A DNA stretch of 64,000 nucleotides from Welwitschia mirabilis (GCA_051453625.1 JBOZIK010000001.1:140011598-140075597); one strand, 5' to 3'; numbered from the stretch's first letter, positions 34,046 to 45,570 are shown. A program made the numbers and translations. Notes: generated from the letters alone by a model not told the origin.

Positions 34046-36003
34046 TGTCACGTCCAGAGCTTAGCCAAGGTTAGGTAATCTCTTTATTTATTTAGATAAC
34101 CAATAGATTTTAGGAGTTTAATAAAAATAAAAAACTCTAGTTTAAATTATTAAAGAGTAAAACTAATTATAAAATAATTGCATGATATTTCTTAAATAAT
34201 TATTTGGAGTTATTATTTTAAACATGTGGTTAATTTGGACTTTACTATCTCTTATGCATCTTTATCTAATTGATGTGGTTTGACTTTGTATATTTTAAGT
34301 TAACTTGGAATTTATCTTTAGCTTAATATTTATATCTTCTTTCTGTCATATTTATTTATATAGGAGTTATCACATGCAATGCTCATGTTATTTTATTTCA
34401 TGCAGTTTAATTTAATTGGAAGATATTATTATGTTATTGCTTATACACAGTGGCCAGACATGGAAAGGAAGGATTAAGGGATCTTAAACTTCTTATAGTA
34501 AATATAAATCCTATTGTTAGTTTAGTATTAGTACTTATTTATAAATACCTAAATTCCTTATTAGTAGAGTCACATTGTGCGAATTGATCATGTGGAGCGT
34601 GAGTCAGATAAGAGTACTTGGATTTTGATAAGAACAGGTGTGATTCTCAATCCTTCTTGTAAATATTTGTATCTTTCTATGTGTTCCATGATTCTCTCTT
34701 TTAATTCTTGCATGCCATATTATTTCTTAGATTTTGTATATTAAATGATGTAATATGCCTTGTATGCTTTGTGTGTGTTGCAATCTTGTACTCTTCTATA
34801 ACTCTCAGGTCAGTTTGCTAAGAGTCTTATTGAGTTTGAGTTTGTGAACACCTTGTAAAATCTTTATTAAACTTTTTGATAACTTTGTCATGTGTTTTTC
34901 TTAACTAGCCCTTTCATGAGACTTGTACCTGAGATCTTGAATGATCATTGACCTATGAGAATTAATTAACAATTATAATACTAGCTAGGATAACTACTTG
35001 TATGGACTTCAGAGAGTGTAACTCTCTTTTGGGAGTCCAAAGACCATGGGACCGAACTGCCAAGGCCAAAAGAGGAGATATGTGCACACCAATATGATTT
35101 TACCCCCTTCCTAACAAGGTGGATTTGGATTACTTGATTTAAATTAGATAATTGTAAAAAAGATAATGTAAAGTGATGGTGATCTTAGTTATGTCTCTTG
35201 TTGTGTAACCCTTATCTTGTTTTGGAAACCTTTCTTTCTAACCTATTCCTTGTCGTGAACCATACTGGGAACTATAGTGATTTGCACTTCTCACATCACT
35301 TATATGTATGCAGGAGTGAATGCAAACAAGGAGGTAAGCAAGAGCTAATGGTCATTGTCTGGGTATCTTCTACATGTCCATTTCAGTTATTATGCAGTTA
35401 TTTGTGATCATGTTAAGCTTTAGTTATAGTTTGCATATTTGCCATATGTAATTGTTGAAGAAACAACGAACTTTAGCATAATGTTTCAGTTTTATGTAAT
35501 AAAGCATCTTTTTTGTTGGAGTTATCTATTGTGGATTTTATTTTCAATATTGTTAAGATAAAGTGCTTGTTTTCTTGCAATTGTACTGGCAAAGAAAGAT
35601 TTTAATTAATTTACTGTTACTCTTGAAGATTGGACGTTACTTGTTGACTATAGTAAATTAATGTTGAACTAAATGTTATTATACTCATCATGGATTTTAA
35701 TAAAGGTTTGATATTTTTAAAGTTAATTCGTTTTAATGTTCACCACATGAGGACAAATCAATAAGTTAATTAAAAGTCCTAATAAATTTTCCCTCTAGCA
35801 AAAGCTAAAGGCACATTGATAATAAAAACCTTAAGTGCTTTAATTAATATGGGAAAATTTGAAGTTAAGCAACAAAACTTAGAATTAATACACAAGATCA
35901 CTATTTATCTTAAGTGGACATATGGTGACGTTAGCTAGCACAACAAACTGTTTAGTGGGAGATCTAGAATTGAAATCCTAACAGATGCACTTTTGACATT
36001 AGA
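34046..36003 (+). repeat. Gypsy LTR-like block (plus strand)
   Basis: Begins TGTCACGTCCAGAGC, the common TGTCACGACCC-type LTR start of plant chromovirus gypsy elements. A TATA box follows at 34538-34549. A CATACTGGGAACTATAGTG...GCAGG segment near 35265-35325 resembles the U5 of Tekay/Del-type LTRs. The stretch 34990-35110 is visibly less AT-rich than its flanks. I found no PBS or pol and could not fix the far end; it may be a solo or truncated LTR. The short frame 35198-35407 has no known product. Confidence 0.5.
34538..34549 (+). promoter_or_regulatory. TATA box in the gypsy LTR-like block
   Basis: TTTATAAATACC lies about 490 bases from the LTR start. That is a plausible U3/R position. Confidence 0.45.
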
Positions 36004-36015
36004 CTCAACATTAAA

Positions 36016-36859
36016 TTTTTTTTTTTTTTTTTTCTGTAAACCCCTTTTTCTGTCTTGCTTTTTGACACCTTTTTTTTTCATGGCGTCCTATCCTTGCGAT
36101 TTGATCCCTCAGCCTTCTACTATCTGTTAATCCTCTCCGCTGCAGACTTCTACCTGCTGCCCTCCACAACCGGCTTCGAACTCACTGTGCCCAGTCGACC
36201 TGCACGCTTAGCCGCGGCTCCCGCGCGGCATGCCAACCCTCATCCGTGCCGCCTCCCACTCCAGCCACCTCCTCCTCCCTGATACACCTTTGTCCGGTGC
36301 CGCTCTGCTTCCCCCCCTTTCTTTCACCACAGTCTTTCCCGCTGAAGCAGGCAACTTTCTCACCACGCGCTTCCGTGATCTTTGGCGCCCCACGTTAGTC
36401 ACTGGCACTGAAAAACGCCTGCTGTATGATGCACCTGCACCCTCGCCTCACACCGTGAAACTCATCCTACACCCCGCGTCCTGTCTAATGCACTTCGGCC
36501 CGCACTTTTCTACCCTGGCGTTTTCTCTCTCCAGTTGCAGCTTGTGCTGTTACCGCTGCAGCTCCCTCTCCGGCATTTTTACATTCTACTCAGCTGTGTG
36601 TTCTCTTTCCTCTAGCGTCTCTGCACACCATTCCTGCTCAGCCCTTCGCAACCATCATGCCCTGCTCGCCTCTGACCTACTTGCCATTTGCGTCCTTCCG
36701 CCATTCCTTACCCCCATGCAAACCTTCTTCGGTTCTCGTAGGCCTGTCTGCACTGCTCCAATACTGACCGATACCTCTTGTCATTCTCTTCGTATGCCTA
36801 CCCTCCATCTTAAAAGAAACCCTCTAGCTTTTGTATCAATACGCACTATATCTTAACTG
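36016..36859 (-). other. GC-rich, CpG-rich island with a poly(T) edge (probable retroposed sequence on minus strand)
   Basis: A T-run at 36016-36033 is followed by about 820 bases that are far richer in G+C than anything else here, with several dozen CpGs by eye (for example CCGCGGCTCCCGCGCGG near 36210). The edges are sharp. The bases before the T-run (about 35996-36015, CATTAGACTCAACATTAAA) resemble those after the island (about 36861-36880, CATTGGAACAACGTTAAGG). This fits a minus-strand insertion with a poly(A) tail and target duplication. A 208-codon open frame runs on the plus strand (36230-36856) and shorter ones on both strands, but none resembles a known protein. Open frames are expected where stops are rare. 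Identity unknown. Confidence 0.6.
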
Positions 36860-36879
36860 GTCATTGGAACAACGTTAAG

Positions 36880-37900
36880 GTAGTATTGAAGGTCTTAGTT
36901 CAATTCCTTGTAAAAGCATTTCATGAGAACATTCTTTCATGATTTTAAAATAAACAATATTCCGCATAGAGCTAGATTATTAATACCTGCTAAGTTCAAA
37001 TTTACCAAAAACAATACCTATAGGAAATCCACACAAGCAAAGTTGAGATGGTTCACATTTTTGGATATGCCCTATCATCTAACACAAATTCCTTCTTAAG
37101 AAAGTAACACAATCTATCTTCAAGTATATCATGGTCATTAGAATCATTATTAATAAAAGATAAGGAATCTTGAGTTGAGAATTGCTCCCTTAAAGGTAAC
37201 ATTTTAATATATGACTTGAGGTTTAGTTACTAAGGTAAATTCATCCCCTATGACAAACCAACTATTAATAATAGATTAATCCTTACTTTATCATTAATTC
37301 AAGCCACTAAATATCAGCCTCTCTTTCTTTATATCTAAATTATAACCATAACATGATCTTCTGTTGGCTAACCTCCCATTATTCTTGTAGCTATTATGGA
37401 TGATAAAAGTGGACATTACATTTGAAGTCTTTTTTTGAAGACAAACAATTATTTTAATAGCTTCTATTTAAGAAAATAATGGAAGACATGTTCTATATAA
37501 GATACTAATTATAATTTTCATGATTATTCTATTGTCTCTTTTATCCATTTCATTGAGTTAAGGTATATAAGATGGAGTTACTTCATGTTGAATTCCAGCA
37601 TTTTCAACTTCATCGAAAAACTTAGTTCACATGTATTCTCTTACTCCATCTATTTTAAACTTTTTAATTTGTATATTCATTTAATTTTTACTACGTGCAG
37701 TGCATGAGATACTTTTAAGGTATTGTGAGTTTAAGATTTATTTCACAAGAAATATATAAAACAAATCCTTTGGTAATCATCAATGAAGGTAAGAAAATAG
37801 TTTTATTCTTTTAGGGATAAAACTAGTAAACATAAGTCACCATATTTTTTGAATGACAATTTTGACCTTTTCATTGCTGGAAACATTTGTAGAACAACTC
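36880..37900 (-). pseudogene. Copia C integrase, broken
   Basis: From about 37890 the minus strand reads W, stop, LMFTSFIPKRIKLFSYLH...FYIFLVK, a decayed DLxGP...YFLTFIDDYSR...WVYFLK block. Then KIDGVREYM, stop, TKFFDEVENAGIQHEVT follows at about 37670-37585, equivalent to SDGGREYxSxxFxxFCxxxGIQHQLT. Next is a PQLNG...ERDNRTIM-like block. The part 37450-36880 is too decayed to read. It continues the zinc-finger end seen at 43.5 kb, the LINE lying between. Confidence 0.65.
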
Positions 37901-38420
37901 TTACAACAACTCATAAAACAAAAAAGAATCTGAAAGCTATTATGGCATATGCCTTAGCACAGAAATAAGACACAACATTCCTCGATAGGCCTGAATAAAA
38001 AAATGACAAAATCAGATACAACATTGTTTTCTAAACTAAGCTGGAGATCCATAACTGACACAGACATAGTTTAGAAACTGGGTGAAAAACCAAGACAGGG
38101 CTGAACAGGTCTAGATTGCACATATTCGGTGAAACTTGGGGATCCATGAAACCGAAAACAGGAGGCCCACTGGCCAACAAAAACATCCTGTCTTCATACC
38201 TGGAACATAGTCCTTCTTTCTGCTAGAAAGACTATCAAAGAACTCAGCCCCATATTTTGATGTAGGGTAAAGGAGGAGGGAATCCGCAGGGAATAAGGGA
38301 TACCGTTAATGCTGCATAACACAAAAAGATTCCAAAGACTGCTAGGCTAGACATTAGGAATTCTACTCAAAAACTGAGGAGATATACCCATAAGTTGGCA
38401 CCACGATTAATTTTTTTATG
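37901..38420 (-). other. LINE 3' untranslated region
   Basis: Minus-strand sequence after ORF2 without coding resemblance. It is less AT-rich than the surroundings (for example GGATCCCCAAGTTTCACCGA near 38140). The low-coordinate end is placed where integrase traces of copia C resume. Confidence 0.5.
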
Positions 38421-41400
38421 TGTCTTTTAATTGTTGAATAGAAGATAGTTTAAAGAAGAGCTAAACCTTGCTTTCTTTGACAAAATGATAGACTACAAAG
38501 TCTTTACGCTTGAAAATTTTATCATTTCTTGCTTGCGAAAAATGATAAATACAAGCTGAAAACATAAATTTAGTCATGCCATGTTGGGAGGACTTTGATC
38601 TAAATCTTTGTTTAATCTAGCTAAGTAGATCATTCTAGGAGTCTACTAGTGGGTGGAGATTTATAAGGTTCAACGCTGACATAAGAAGGAGAGCATACGG
38701 AGGGCACTCAAAGAAGAGATGATTTCTGGATTCTTCAACCAAACCGCATAAAGCACAATTAGGGTTAATCTAGAACCCTATCTTGAGAATTCTATCTTTG
38801 GTGCACAGTTTGTTATTGTAGGCTAGTCATGAGATAAAGAAGTATTTTTAGAAAACAAAACGGTTCTAGACCAAATCATACCAATCTACCTTAGGGTCTT
38901 GACTAGCTAAATGATGTTAAACTGAGGATGTGAAGAAAGGGGTGCATGTTTCTTTTCAAACTAACGAACAATCAATGATCTGAACGCATCCTCATAAAAG
39001 GTTTCTGAGTTTTAAAATCTTTTTGATGACTTATGAAGTATTATGCTTTATCTGGTACTGTCAAATATTTATCTCTTTGAGATAGTACTCATTACACCAT
39101 TTAACCCAAAGAGTGTCCTTCATGAATGCTAAGTTCCATAGTTGGATAAACACCAAGGCTTTATTCATCAGAATAGAGTCTATTAGATCCAAACCCCCTG
39201 ATTTCTTTGGTTTTACTAAAGTTTGTCAAAAAAAGAGGGCTTTTTTGGATTGATTTACATTTCTTGTCCACAAAAATATTCTATAAAGAGAGTTGATTTC
39301 ATGTAGAACTTTGTTTGGAAGGATGAAGATCCTGTACCAGAAGGAGGACAAATACTAAAGCACTATCTTAACTAAAATAAGTTTGCCTACATAGGATAGG
39401 AACTTTAAAGTCCAAGATCTAATTTTCTTGGTTACCCTAAGAATAAGTGGGATACAATCTGCAATAAAGAGTTTTTTCAAGTTGAGATGCACTCCTAGGT
39501 ATTTAACTGAAAGGATTTCTTCTAAAAATCTCAGCAACTAGAGGAATCTATCCTTTTACCCTTGAGATATTCCACCAAAGAATGCCCGACTCTTAGTAAG
39601 ATTAGACTCAAGACCTGATACCTCGTTGAAGTGATCTAAAGTTTGCTTCATCGAGCAGATGGAACTAACATCAGCTTTGCAAAATATGAAGAGATCATGA
39701 GCATAGCTCAAGTGATTAGTTTGCAGTCTGCTAAATTTAGAATGGAAGTAGAATTGGGGGTTCTCAACAAGTTTCTTAAGACACCTAGAGAGGTATTCCA
39801 TATTAATGGAAAAGAGGTAGAGTAAATGCGGGTCGCATTGCCTAAGGCCTCTCTTTCCCAGAAAGTATTTCACCAGCCCCCAATTGATAAGGATTGAATA
39901 GAAGTGTGTGGTAATACAAGCTATTATCCATTTAATCAGTTTAAACAAAAAACCTAAGCCTTCAATTAGATTAAATAAAAAGGGCCAAGAAACTGAATCA
40001 TAAGCCTTCTTAAGGTCTACCTTAAGAGCACATCTTAGACTAGTCCTTTTCCTAGAATAATAGTGGACAAGTTCTTATGCTAATAAAATGTTATGAATAA
40101 TACTTCTGTGTGGGATGAAAGCCCCTTGATTATCTACTACAATATCATCTATAATGTCTTTAAGCCTATTAGCAGTTATACCCAAAATAACTTTGTAAAT
40201 TACATTACAACAAGTAATTGGTCGATATTCAAAGGCCATGTTGGGGCAATGAGATTTAGGTATCAAAATGATAGCTGTGGAGTTAATACTTCTAGGCATT
40301 CTAAAATCACCAGAAAAATTCTTTATAGCTTTGCAAACCTCTTACCCAAGAATATTCCAAGAGGATTTTAAAAAATTTGCTGAAAAACCATTAGGCCTAA
40401 GGGCTTTATCATTACCAATCCAGAAGAAAGCATATCTAACTTCTTCATTTGAAATCAGTCTACATAATCCTAGACATTAGTGTTCTAAAATTAAAGGGTA
40501 AGCAGATAGGATTGACTGGTCCAGGTTAAAGACTCTTACCTCATTGCTTAGTCATTCCTTAAAAAAGGATATGATATTTATTGGATCTCCTCCTCCTGAT
40601 TTAGCAAAGTGCCATTTACCTCATAAAGAGAAATAATCATAGATAAATGATTTCTTTGTTTGAGGTAAACATGAAAATAAGCTGACTTTAGATCTCCCTC
40701 AGAGGCCCATCTAATTTTAGCTCATTACTTGTTAAGCTGGAATTCCTGTGAAAGCAGGTTTTTGTAATATGAAACAACTTATTTTTCCTTCTATAAGAGA
40801 TCAATACACTAAGGGATTGCATCTACTTACTTTTGGATTACTAAAAGCTCACATTTGGCCTTTTAAATGCATTACCTTAAACTTCTAGTACTAAAGGAGA
40901 GTTTGGCTTTAAGATCTTATTTGATATAGAGGAGTTTCTTGTGAAGATCAGCTAATGAATTGCAGGTTAGTTGGATAGCCCAAATTGAATGGATAATATT
41001 GAGGTAGTTTTATCTTCACACTAGAAATTACGAAACCAGAAAGGAGGATTAACCTTAATGACTTAAATGACATTAAGAACAATTGGGGAATGATCAAAAC
41101 GGCCTAAATGTTGAAAATCAGCAAAGAGTTAAGGAAAAAAATCTAATCATTTATTATTAATCAGCACTCTATCCATCTTGCACTAAATCCTTTTATGAAC
41201 TTGTTGTTTATTTGACCATGTAAAAGAATATTGAATATGCTTTAAGTCTGAAATATGGGTAGAAAGAAAAAGATTCTGAAGTCCCTCTATATCTTTAGAG
41301 GTCATCAGGAAACCATTTCTTTTTTATCTAAGATTAGTAATACATTTAAAATCTCCTAATAAAACCCAAGGCGAGGTTATCATCTTATTGAAACTAGTAA

Positions 41401-41768
41401 TATCTGACCAAAGAGGAAGTCTGTCTCTGGGGGTATTGAAAGCATAAACAAAAGAAATCTCTAGAATAGAACCATTGAGAGCCATTTAACAATGAATAAA
41501 CTACAATGAAATAGATTTTACCACAATATGAAAATCGTTTATATTCCGTAAAATCATAATTCTACCATTTGAAGGTTGGTAAAATTATGGGCAAAATTCC
41601 AGGAAGGATTAAGCCTACAATTTCTAGCAATGCTTCCATATCTACTAACCTTCACTTTAGTTTCTAGAATTGCAATAACACTCACATTTTGATGGACAAT
41701 AAAATGTCAAATTTCTTCTTATTTTTAGGACCATTCAGGCCTCTTATATTCCAAGATGCAATTTTCAT
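38421..41768 (-). pseudogene. LINE ORF2: endonuclease, reverse transcriptase, zf-RVT, broken
   Basis: The frame starts at 41768 with MKIASWNIRGLNGPKNKKK, the classic start of plant L1 endonuclease. RT blocks follow. The stretch 40299-40075 reads INSTAIILIPKSHCPN, FEYRPITCCNVIYKV and NQGAFIPHRSIIHNILLA. The stretch 39948-39556 reads ILINW...LGKRGLRQCDPHL, then LSYAHDLFIFCKAD (usually FADDLMIF, so one catalytic Asp is His) and VSGLESNLTKSRAFFGG. The stretch 39537-39355 reads VKYLGVHLNLKKLFIADC and RSWTLKFLSYVGKL. At 38900-38600 the zf-RVT domain reads LAYNNKLCTKDRILKIGF, CALCGLVEESRNHLFFECP. Stops and frame changes are spread through it. Confidence 0.88.
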
Positions 41769-41889
41769 GTTCTAGTGTTGTTGAGATTAGAAACCCCTTT
41801 TTCCCTACCCCTTTTTGATTTATGCTAGTTAGAATGGTAGGTGATGTTGATAGGATCGATAACTTTCTGAGAATAAATAACATCTACTG

Positions 41890-43281
41890 GGGCGATATCA
41901 ATGCATATTTTACCACTAGAGTTTTGAAAAGAGACAAGAGTCTAAAATGGATAGACCTTTAGGAACAGACTGTGAAATACTGACTTTTGTTTGAGGATGA
42001 ACTACACTATCCTTGGAGGCATTTAGGGTTGAAAGAACCTTCAATGAGGGAGAGTAGGTACTGCTACCTTGAGAAAGAAAGACACCACCACTGCTACTTT
42101 CCACATTCATCTCTGTAAAAAAATTTATCTAACAAAGAGGAGATGAAGGCCTATCAACGACTGATGGCTGGCCCTAGTGGGAGAAGTTCTACCTTTGGTT
42201 AGGATTTAATGTGCTCAAATGAGTTAGAAACCAGTAGGCTTTTACCCTTCTTCCACTATCAAATTTCACTTCTAATGCAACTGTGAGGGAAGGAGGGGGA
42301 TGATGTTACACCTAGGGCTAAGCTAAAGGAATGGATAGAAGACTATCCATTTAGGCATAACCCTGATCTCTGCTCAAAGGAAAGAGTGGTTATTTAAGAT
42401 GAAACTTCACCTGAGACTACATCCATGCTGGGAATAAGATCCCCTTTGCCTTTTTGCTGACAAATTGATAGAGATTTTGAATCCCTAACCATTGAAGAAT
42501 TAGGGTTTGGAGGGAGTGGCTTCCTTGTAAATTTTTTTTTTCTTAGGACAAAGCTTTGTTGTATGCCCAAAGCAAAGACAATTGGAGCATTTACTTAGCA
42601 TCCATTCATATTCTATTTTTTGCTTCAAAACGATTTCTCCAGGCCCTTTTAAAGTTATAAGAGAAGGCAGTTCATAATTTGAAGTTATCTCGATGCACAG
42701 TCTGGCAAAACATAGCCTCCTTTGAGTAGTTGTGAACACATCTATGCATATCGGCTTCCGTAGAGAACTTACAATTTTGGAAAGAACCTCGCAGATGAGA
42801 GGTAAAGGTTTAAGCATGTTAGTTTCACCCAAATTAGGAATTTGATTATCTTGTTTATTTCCAAATCTAAAGAAGGGGACCATGGCTTTAGAATCATAGG
42901 TCTATTATCAAATGACCATGGTCCCTTCTCTAGAACATTATGCATTTGTTCTTTAGACTGAAACTTAAAGAGGAACATACCTCTTTCAATCTGAGATACC
43001 AAAATAGTTTCCTCCCCTCCACACTAATTTTTGACATAGTTTTGCACTTTCTAGATGTGTGGTTTCATCTCATACATAAATCCAATCAAGGATTTCTCCC
43101 ATCAAGCAGCTCCCATATTCCAATCCTACTCATTGATATTAATTTTGGTTATGGAGAATTGTTGTGGGATGAAGTCTAAACAGATCTCGATCTTAATGTT
43201 TCAATTTCTCACCACAATATCTACCTATGAGATTTGTTTGTTTGTTGTGCTGGGTGGCACGAAGCTTTTCGATGGGTCCAT
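41890..43281 (-). pseudogene. LINE ORF1 (DUF4283 and CCHC zinc knuckle), broken
   Basis: The frame starts at 43281 with MDPSKSFVPPSTTNKQ. At 43002-42880 it reads MFLFKFQSKEQMHNVLEKGP then WSFDNRPMILKPWSP, the DUF4283 domain. At 42780-42560 it reads RRLCFARLCIEIT, ELPSLITLKGPGE and the knuckle CSNCLCFGHTTKLC, with all four zinc ligands (CX2CX4HX4C) intact. The tail to about 41890 is serine-rich (SSGGVFLSQGSSTYSPS). ORF1 proteins of this type bind element RNA. Frameshifts and stops interrupt it. Confidence 0.85.
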
Positions 43282-43449
43282 TTCCTTCCAACCCTAGTTA
43301 GCAGGAAGTGGGAGGGCAACGACGCGAGCTTGTAGCAGGCTGGACTTACATCATGCATTCCACTGTGCATAGGATTATCCACCATGCATAGGTTTCTCAA
43401 TTACACACAGGTTGCAGCATGGACTGTAATTTTTTTAGGAAATGGTTTT

Positions 43450-43600
43450 AAAAACCCTACATAAGTCACTATTGATTAGTTTTTTTTTTTGTGTTTTTCT
43501 TTTTTTCTCTATTATTTAGGAATGGCTTATGATGTATTTTTCCTATTTAATAAGCATTGCAAAATACCCATTAAATTATGATATTTAAAATTTTATTACT
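43450..43600 (-). pseudogene. Copia C GAG-pre-integrase end
   Basis: The minus strand near 43555-43500 reads LQCLLNRKNTS, a stop and AIPK, comparable to the C..CLLGKxxRxxFPK zinc-binding end that precedes copia integrase. The match is short, but its place directly above the LINE and its continuation at 37.9 kb support it. Confidence 0.45.
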
Positions 43601-45004
43601 TAAAAGTATAATTTTTTAAGAAATCTTAAATTTAAATTTTCTCTAAACTTTAGTATTAAATAATTTCTTTATGTACATTAGTAGTTGAAATAGCTTTGTG
43701 ATTGTCTTGTTTTACTTGTAAAAGAAAAATTTTACCTTCTTGAGTTATTCTAGCATGTTATCCTCTCTTTTTTATAATGTAACATGATTTATTTTTATGT
43801 TTTAACACTGTGATCATCTTAAACTAAATACAAGATTAATATTAAATTCATCTTAAAGTTTGAAAAATAAAGCATATTCATTAAGATCGAGAAATATAGC
43901 TTTGTAGTTCCTAATTGATCTATTATTAGTTCTTGTTTCATCAATAATGGTTATGTTTTACGATGCTATTTAGGATTATTACATGTTTCTTGAAGAACTG
44001 GTTATTATTAGTATACTACTTAATGCTCTTAACTATATGAACCATCTTTTACTGGGAGTTATCAAATTATAAAGAACTCTTCTTAATAATTAATGTTATT
44101 AGTTATGATTTTAATTCTTGAATTTTTATCCTTTTTCTCTTTTCTATTTTTATTATTTTTAGGATACTTTATATCACTACATGAGTGATTTGGATTTTTA
44201 AAAGAGTTATTTTGTAAAACCATCTTATTAAGGAATTTTTAAAACTTTAATTTCATATTTCCTAATTTTCTATTTTTCTTGGATCTAGTAAATATTATTT
44301 TGTCTTGCTTTGTCTTTAGTTTTATTTATCTTAATAAATTTTTACATTAACTATTATTTTTTAAAATGTTTTCATACTTTAAAAGACACCTTTGACTTCA
44401 TGGAAAAAGAAAAAACTAAGTTGATATTAATCATTTCCTTTTCTACTATAGAACTGTATTCTTTAATTCATATTCTTAGCTTGCTAATCTAATTCTTTAG
44501 TTTTGTGACATCTTTATGATTTTCAATTCTAAGCATGAATATTTCAATAATTGATGATTATTTATGTGTTCTTTTTTTTTGAATTTCAAAAGTTTTCTCT
44601 AAGACAGTTCAAATATATTTAAGGTTCTTTATGCACGAATCCAAGGATAAACTTCATTGTTGACATTTATTAGTAAAATAAGTCTTGCCAGTTATTACTC
44701 ATTATCCTTCTTTATAGATACATTCCATTTAGGGAATATTCAAATTCTTATTCAACTAAAAAAGTGTTTATTCACATATTCCAAATGTTCTATTCTAAAT
44801 AAGCAAGTTTCATGTGGTTCCTAAGAAATCATTCTATTATATCGGTTATGATAAAATTAACATATGCCTTTTATATCTTTAATTCTATTGTAATATATTA
44901 ATACTAAATTTCTTTACAAGTACTAAAATAGTATTTTCATTAAGTGTTTTGCATTACATGCTACTATCAAATTTGTAATCCATCTCAACGTTATGTTCAT
45001 GATT
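43601..45004 (-). pseudogene. Copia C gag and protease region, unreadable
   Basis: The region lies between the primer site and the GAG-pre-integrase end of copia C. Short open frames occur, but no gag core, zinc knuckle or protease motif could be read. The assignment rests on position only. Confidence 0.4.
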
Positions 45005-45018
45005 GTGCTATGATATCA
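45005..45018 (-). other. Primer-binding site of copia C (initiator Met tRNA type)
   Basis: Minus strand reads TGATATCATAGCAC directly inside the LTR, against TGGTATCAGAGC; two differences in twelve. Confidence 0.6.
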
Positions 45019-45171
45019 TGTTGAGAGTTTATGCAAAAGTGAAATAGAGTATAGGAAATCTTACCAAAACATAATATGAAATGGCATTAACATAAACTAA
45101 AACTAGGAAAAATATATAATAGACTTTATAAGTTAAATAAATAAATTACAATTGAATCATATCCATTTGAT

Positions 45172-45240
<69 letters not shown>

Positions 45241-45369
45241 ACACACACANNNNNNNNNNNNNNNNNNNNNNNNNNNNNNNNNNNNNNNNNNNNNNNNNNN
45301 NNNNNNNNNNNNNNNNNNNNNNNNNNNNNNNNNNNNNNNNNNNNNNNNNCACACACACACACACACACA

Positions 45370-45429
<60 letters not shown>

Positions 45430-45570
45430 AAGAGATGTAAATCTTTATAAAGCATGTATGAATAGTTACATTATTTCATTAGGATTAATTAACTAATTTA
45501 TTTACATAGTTTTATTAATTAGAACTTACAAGTTTATTTTATTATAGTCAAATATATTGGAAATAAAACA
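45019..45570 (-). repeat. 5' LTR of copia C, expanded by a CA microsatellite
   Basis: Begins TGTTGAGAGTTTATGC and ends AAATAAAACA. It aligns with 12591-12829 plus 28004-28071. The extra length compared with that copy is the CA repeat with its gap. Confidence 0.75.
45174..45425. repeat. (CA)n microsatellite with 100-base gap
   Basis: Almost pure AC dinucleotides fill 45174-45249 and 45350-45425, with a CCC interruption on each side of the gap. The gap may be an unmerged overlap, so the true length is unknown. Cys-Val repeats read in this region are not a gene. Confidence 0.95.

Larger units (their letters stand above)
37901..43440 (-). mobile_element. L1-like LINE (minus strand), nearly full length, decayed
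   Basis: Reading from 43440 down: a short leader, ORF1 with DUF4283 and a CCHC knuckle, ORF2 with endonuclease, RT and zf-RVT domain, and a 3' untranslated part. This is the plant L1 layout and about its usual length. It separates the integrase pieces of copia C (43.5 kb and 37.9 kb), so it inserted into C. I did not find an obvious poly(A) end or target duplication. Confidence 0.85.
12591..45570 (-). mobile_element. Copia element C (minus strand), torn apart by nested insertions
   Basis: Two LTR copies bound this span. The 5' LTR is 45019-45570 with a primer site beside it. The 3' LTR is split into 12591-12829 and 28004-28071. When the inserted block is removed, the two halves align with the 5' LTR across the join. 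Internal minus-strand copia relics lie in the expected order from high to low coordinates: gag region, GAG-pre-integrase end (43.5 kb), integrase (37.9-36.9 kb), RT (29.8-29.0 kb), RNase H (28.5 kb), polypurine tract (28072). The intervals between them hold other elements. Flanking bases do not give a clean target duplication. Confidence 0.65.

Noticed and set aside
36230-36856. Intact host gene in the GC-rich island
   Set aside because: The frame has no recognisable domain, lies opposite a probable retroposed strand, and long frames are expected by chance at this GC content.
36854-36912. Box B-like AGTTCAATTCC next to the GC-rich island
   Set aside because: Suggestive of a SINE head, but box A is poor and the same bases partly form the proposed target duplication of the island.
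40093-40480. Plus-strand open frames of 70-92 codons
   Set aside because: They lie opposite the LINE reverse transcriptase, which reads sensibly on the minus strand.
45126-45455. Cys-Val repeat open frames on the minus strand
   Set aside because: They are the translation of the CA microsatellite and cross a gap; not a gene.
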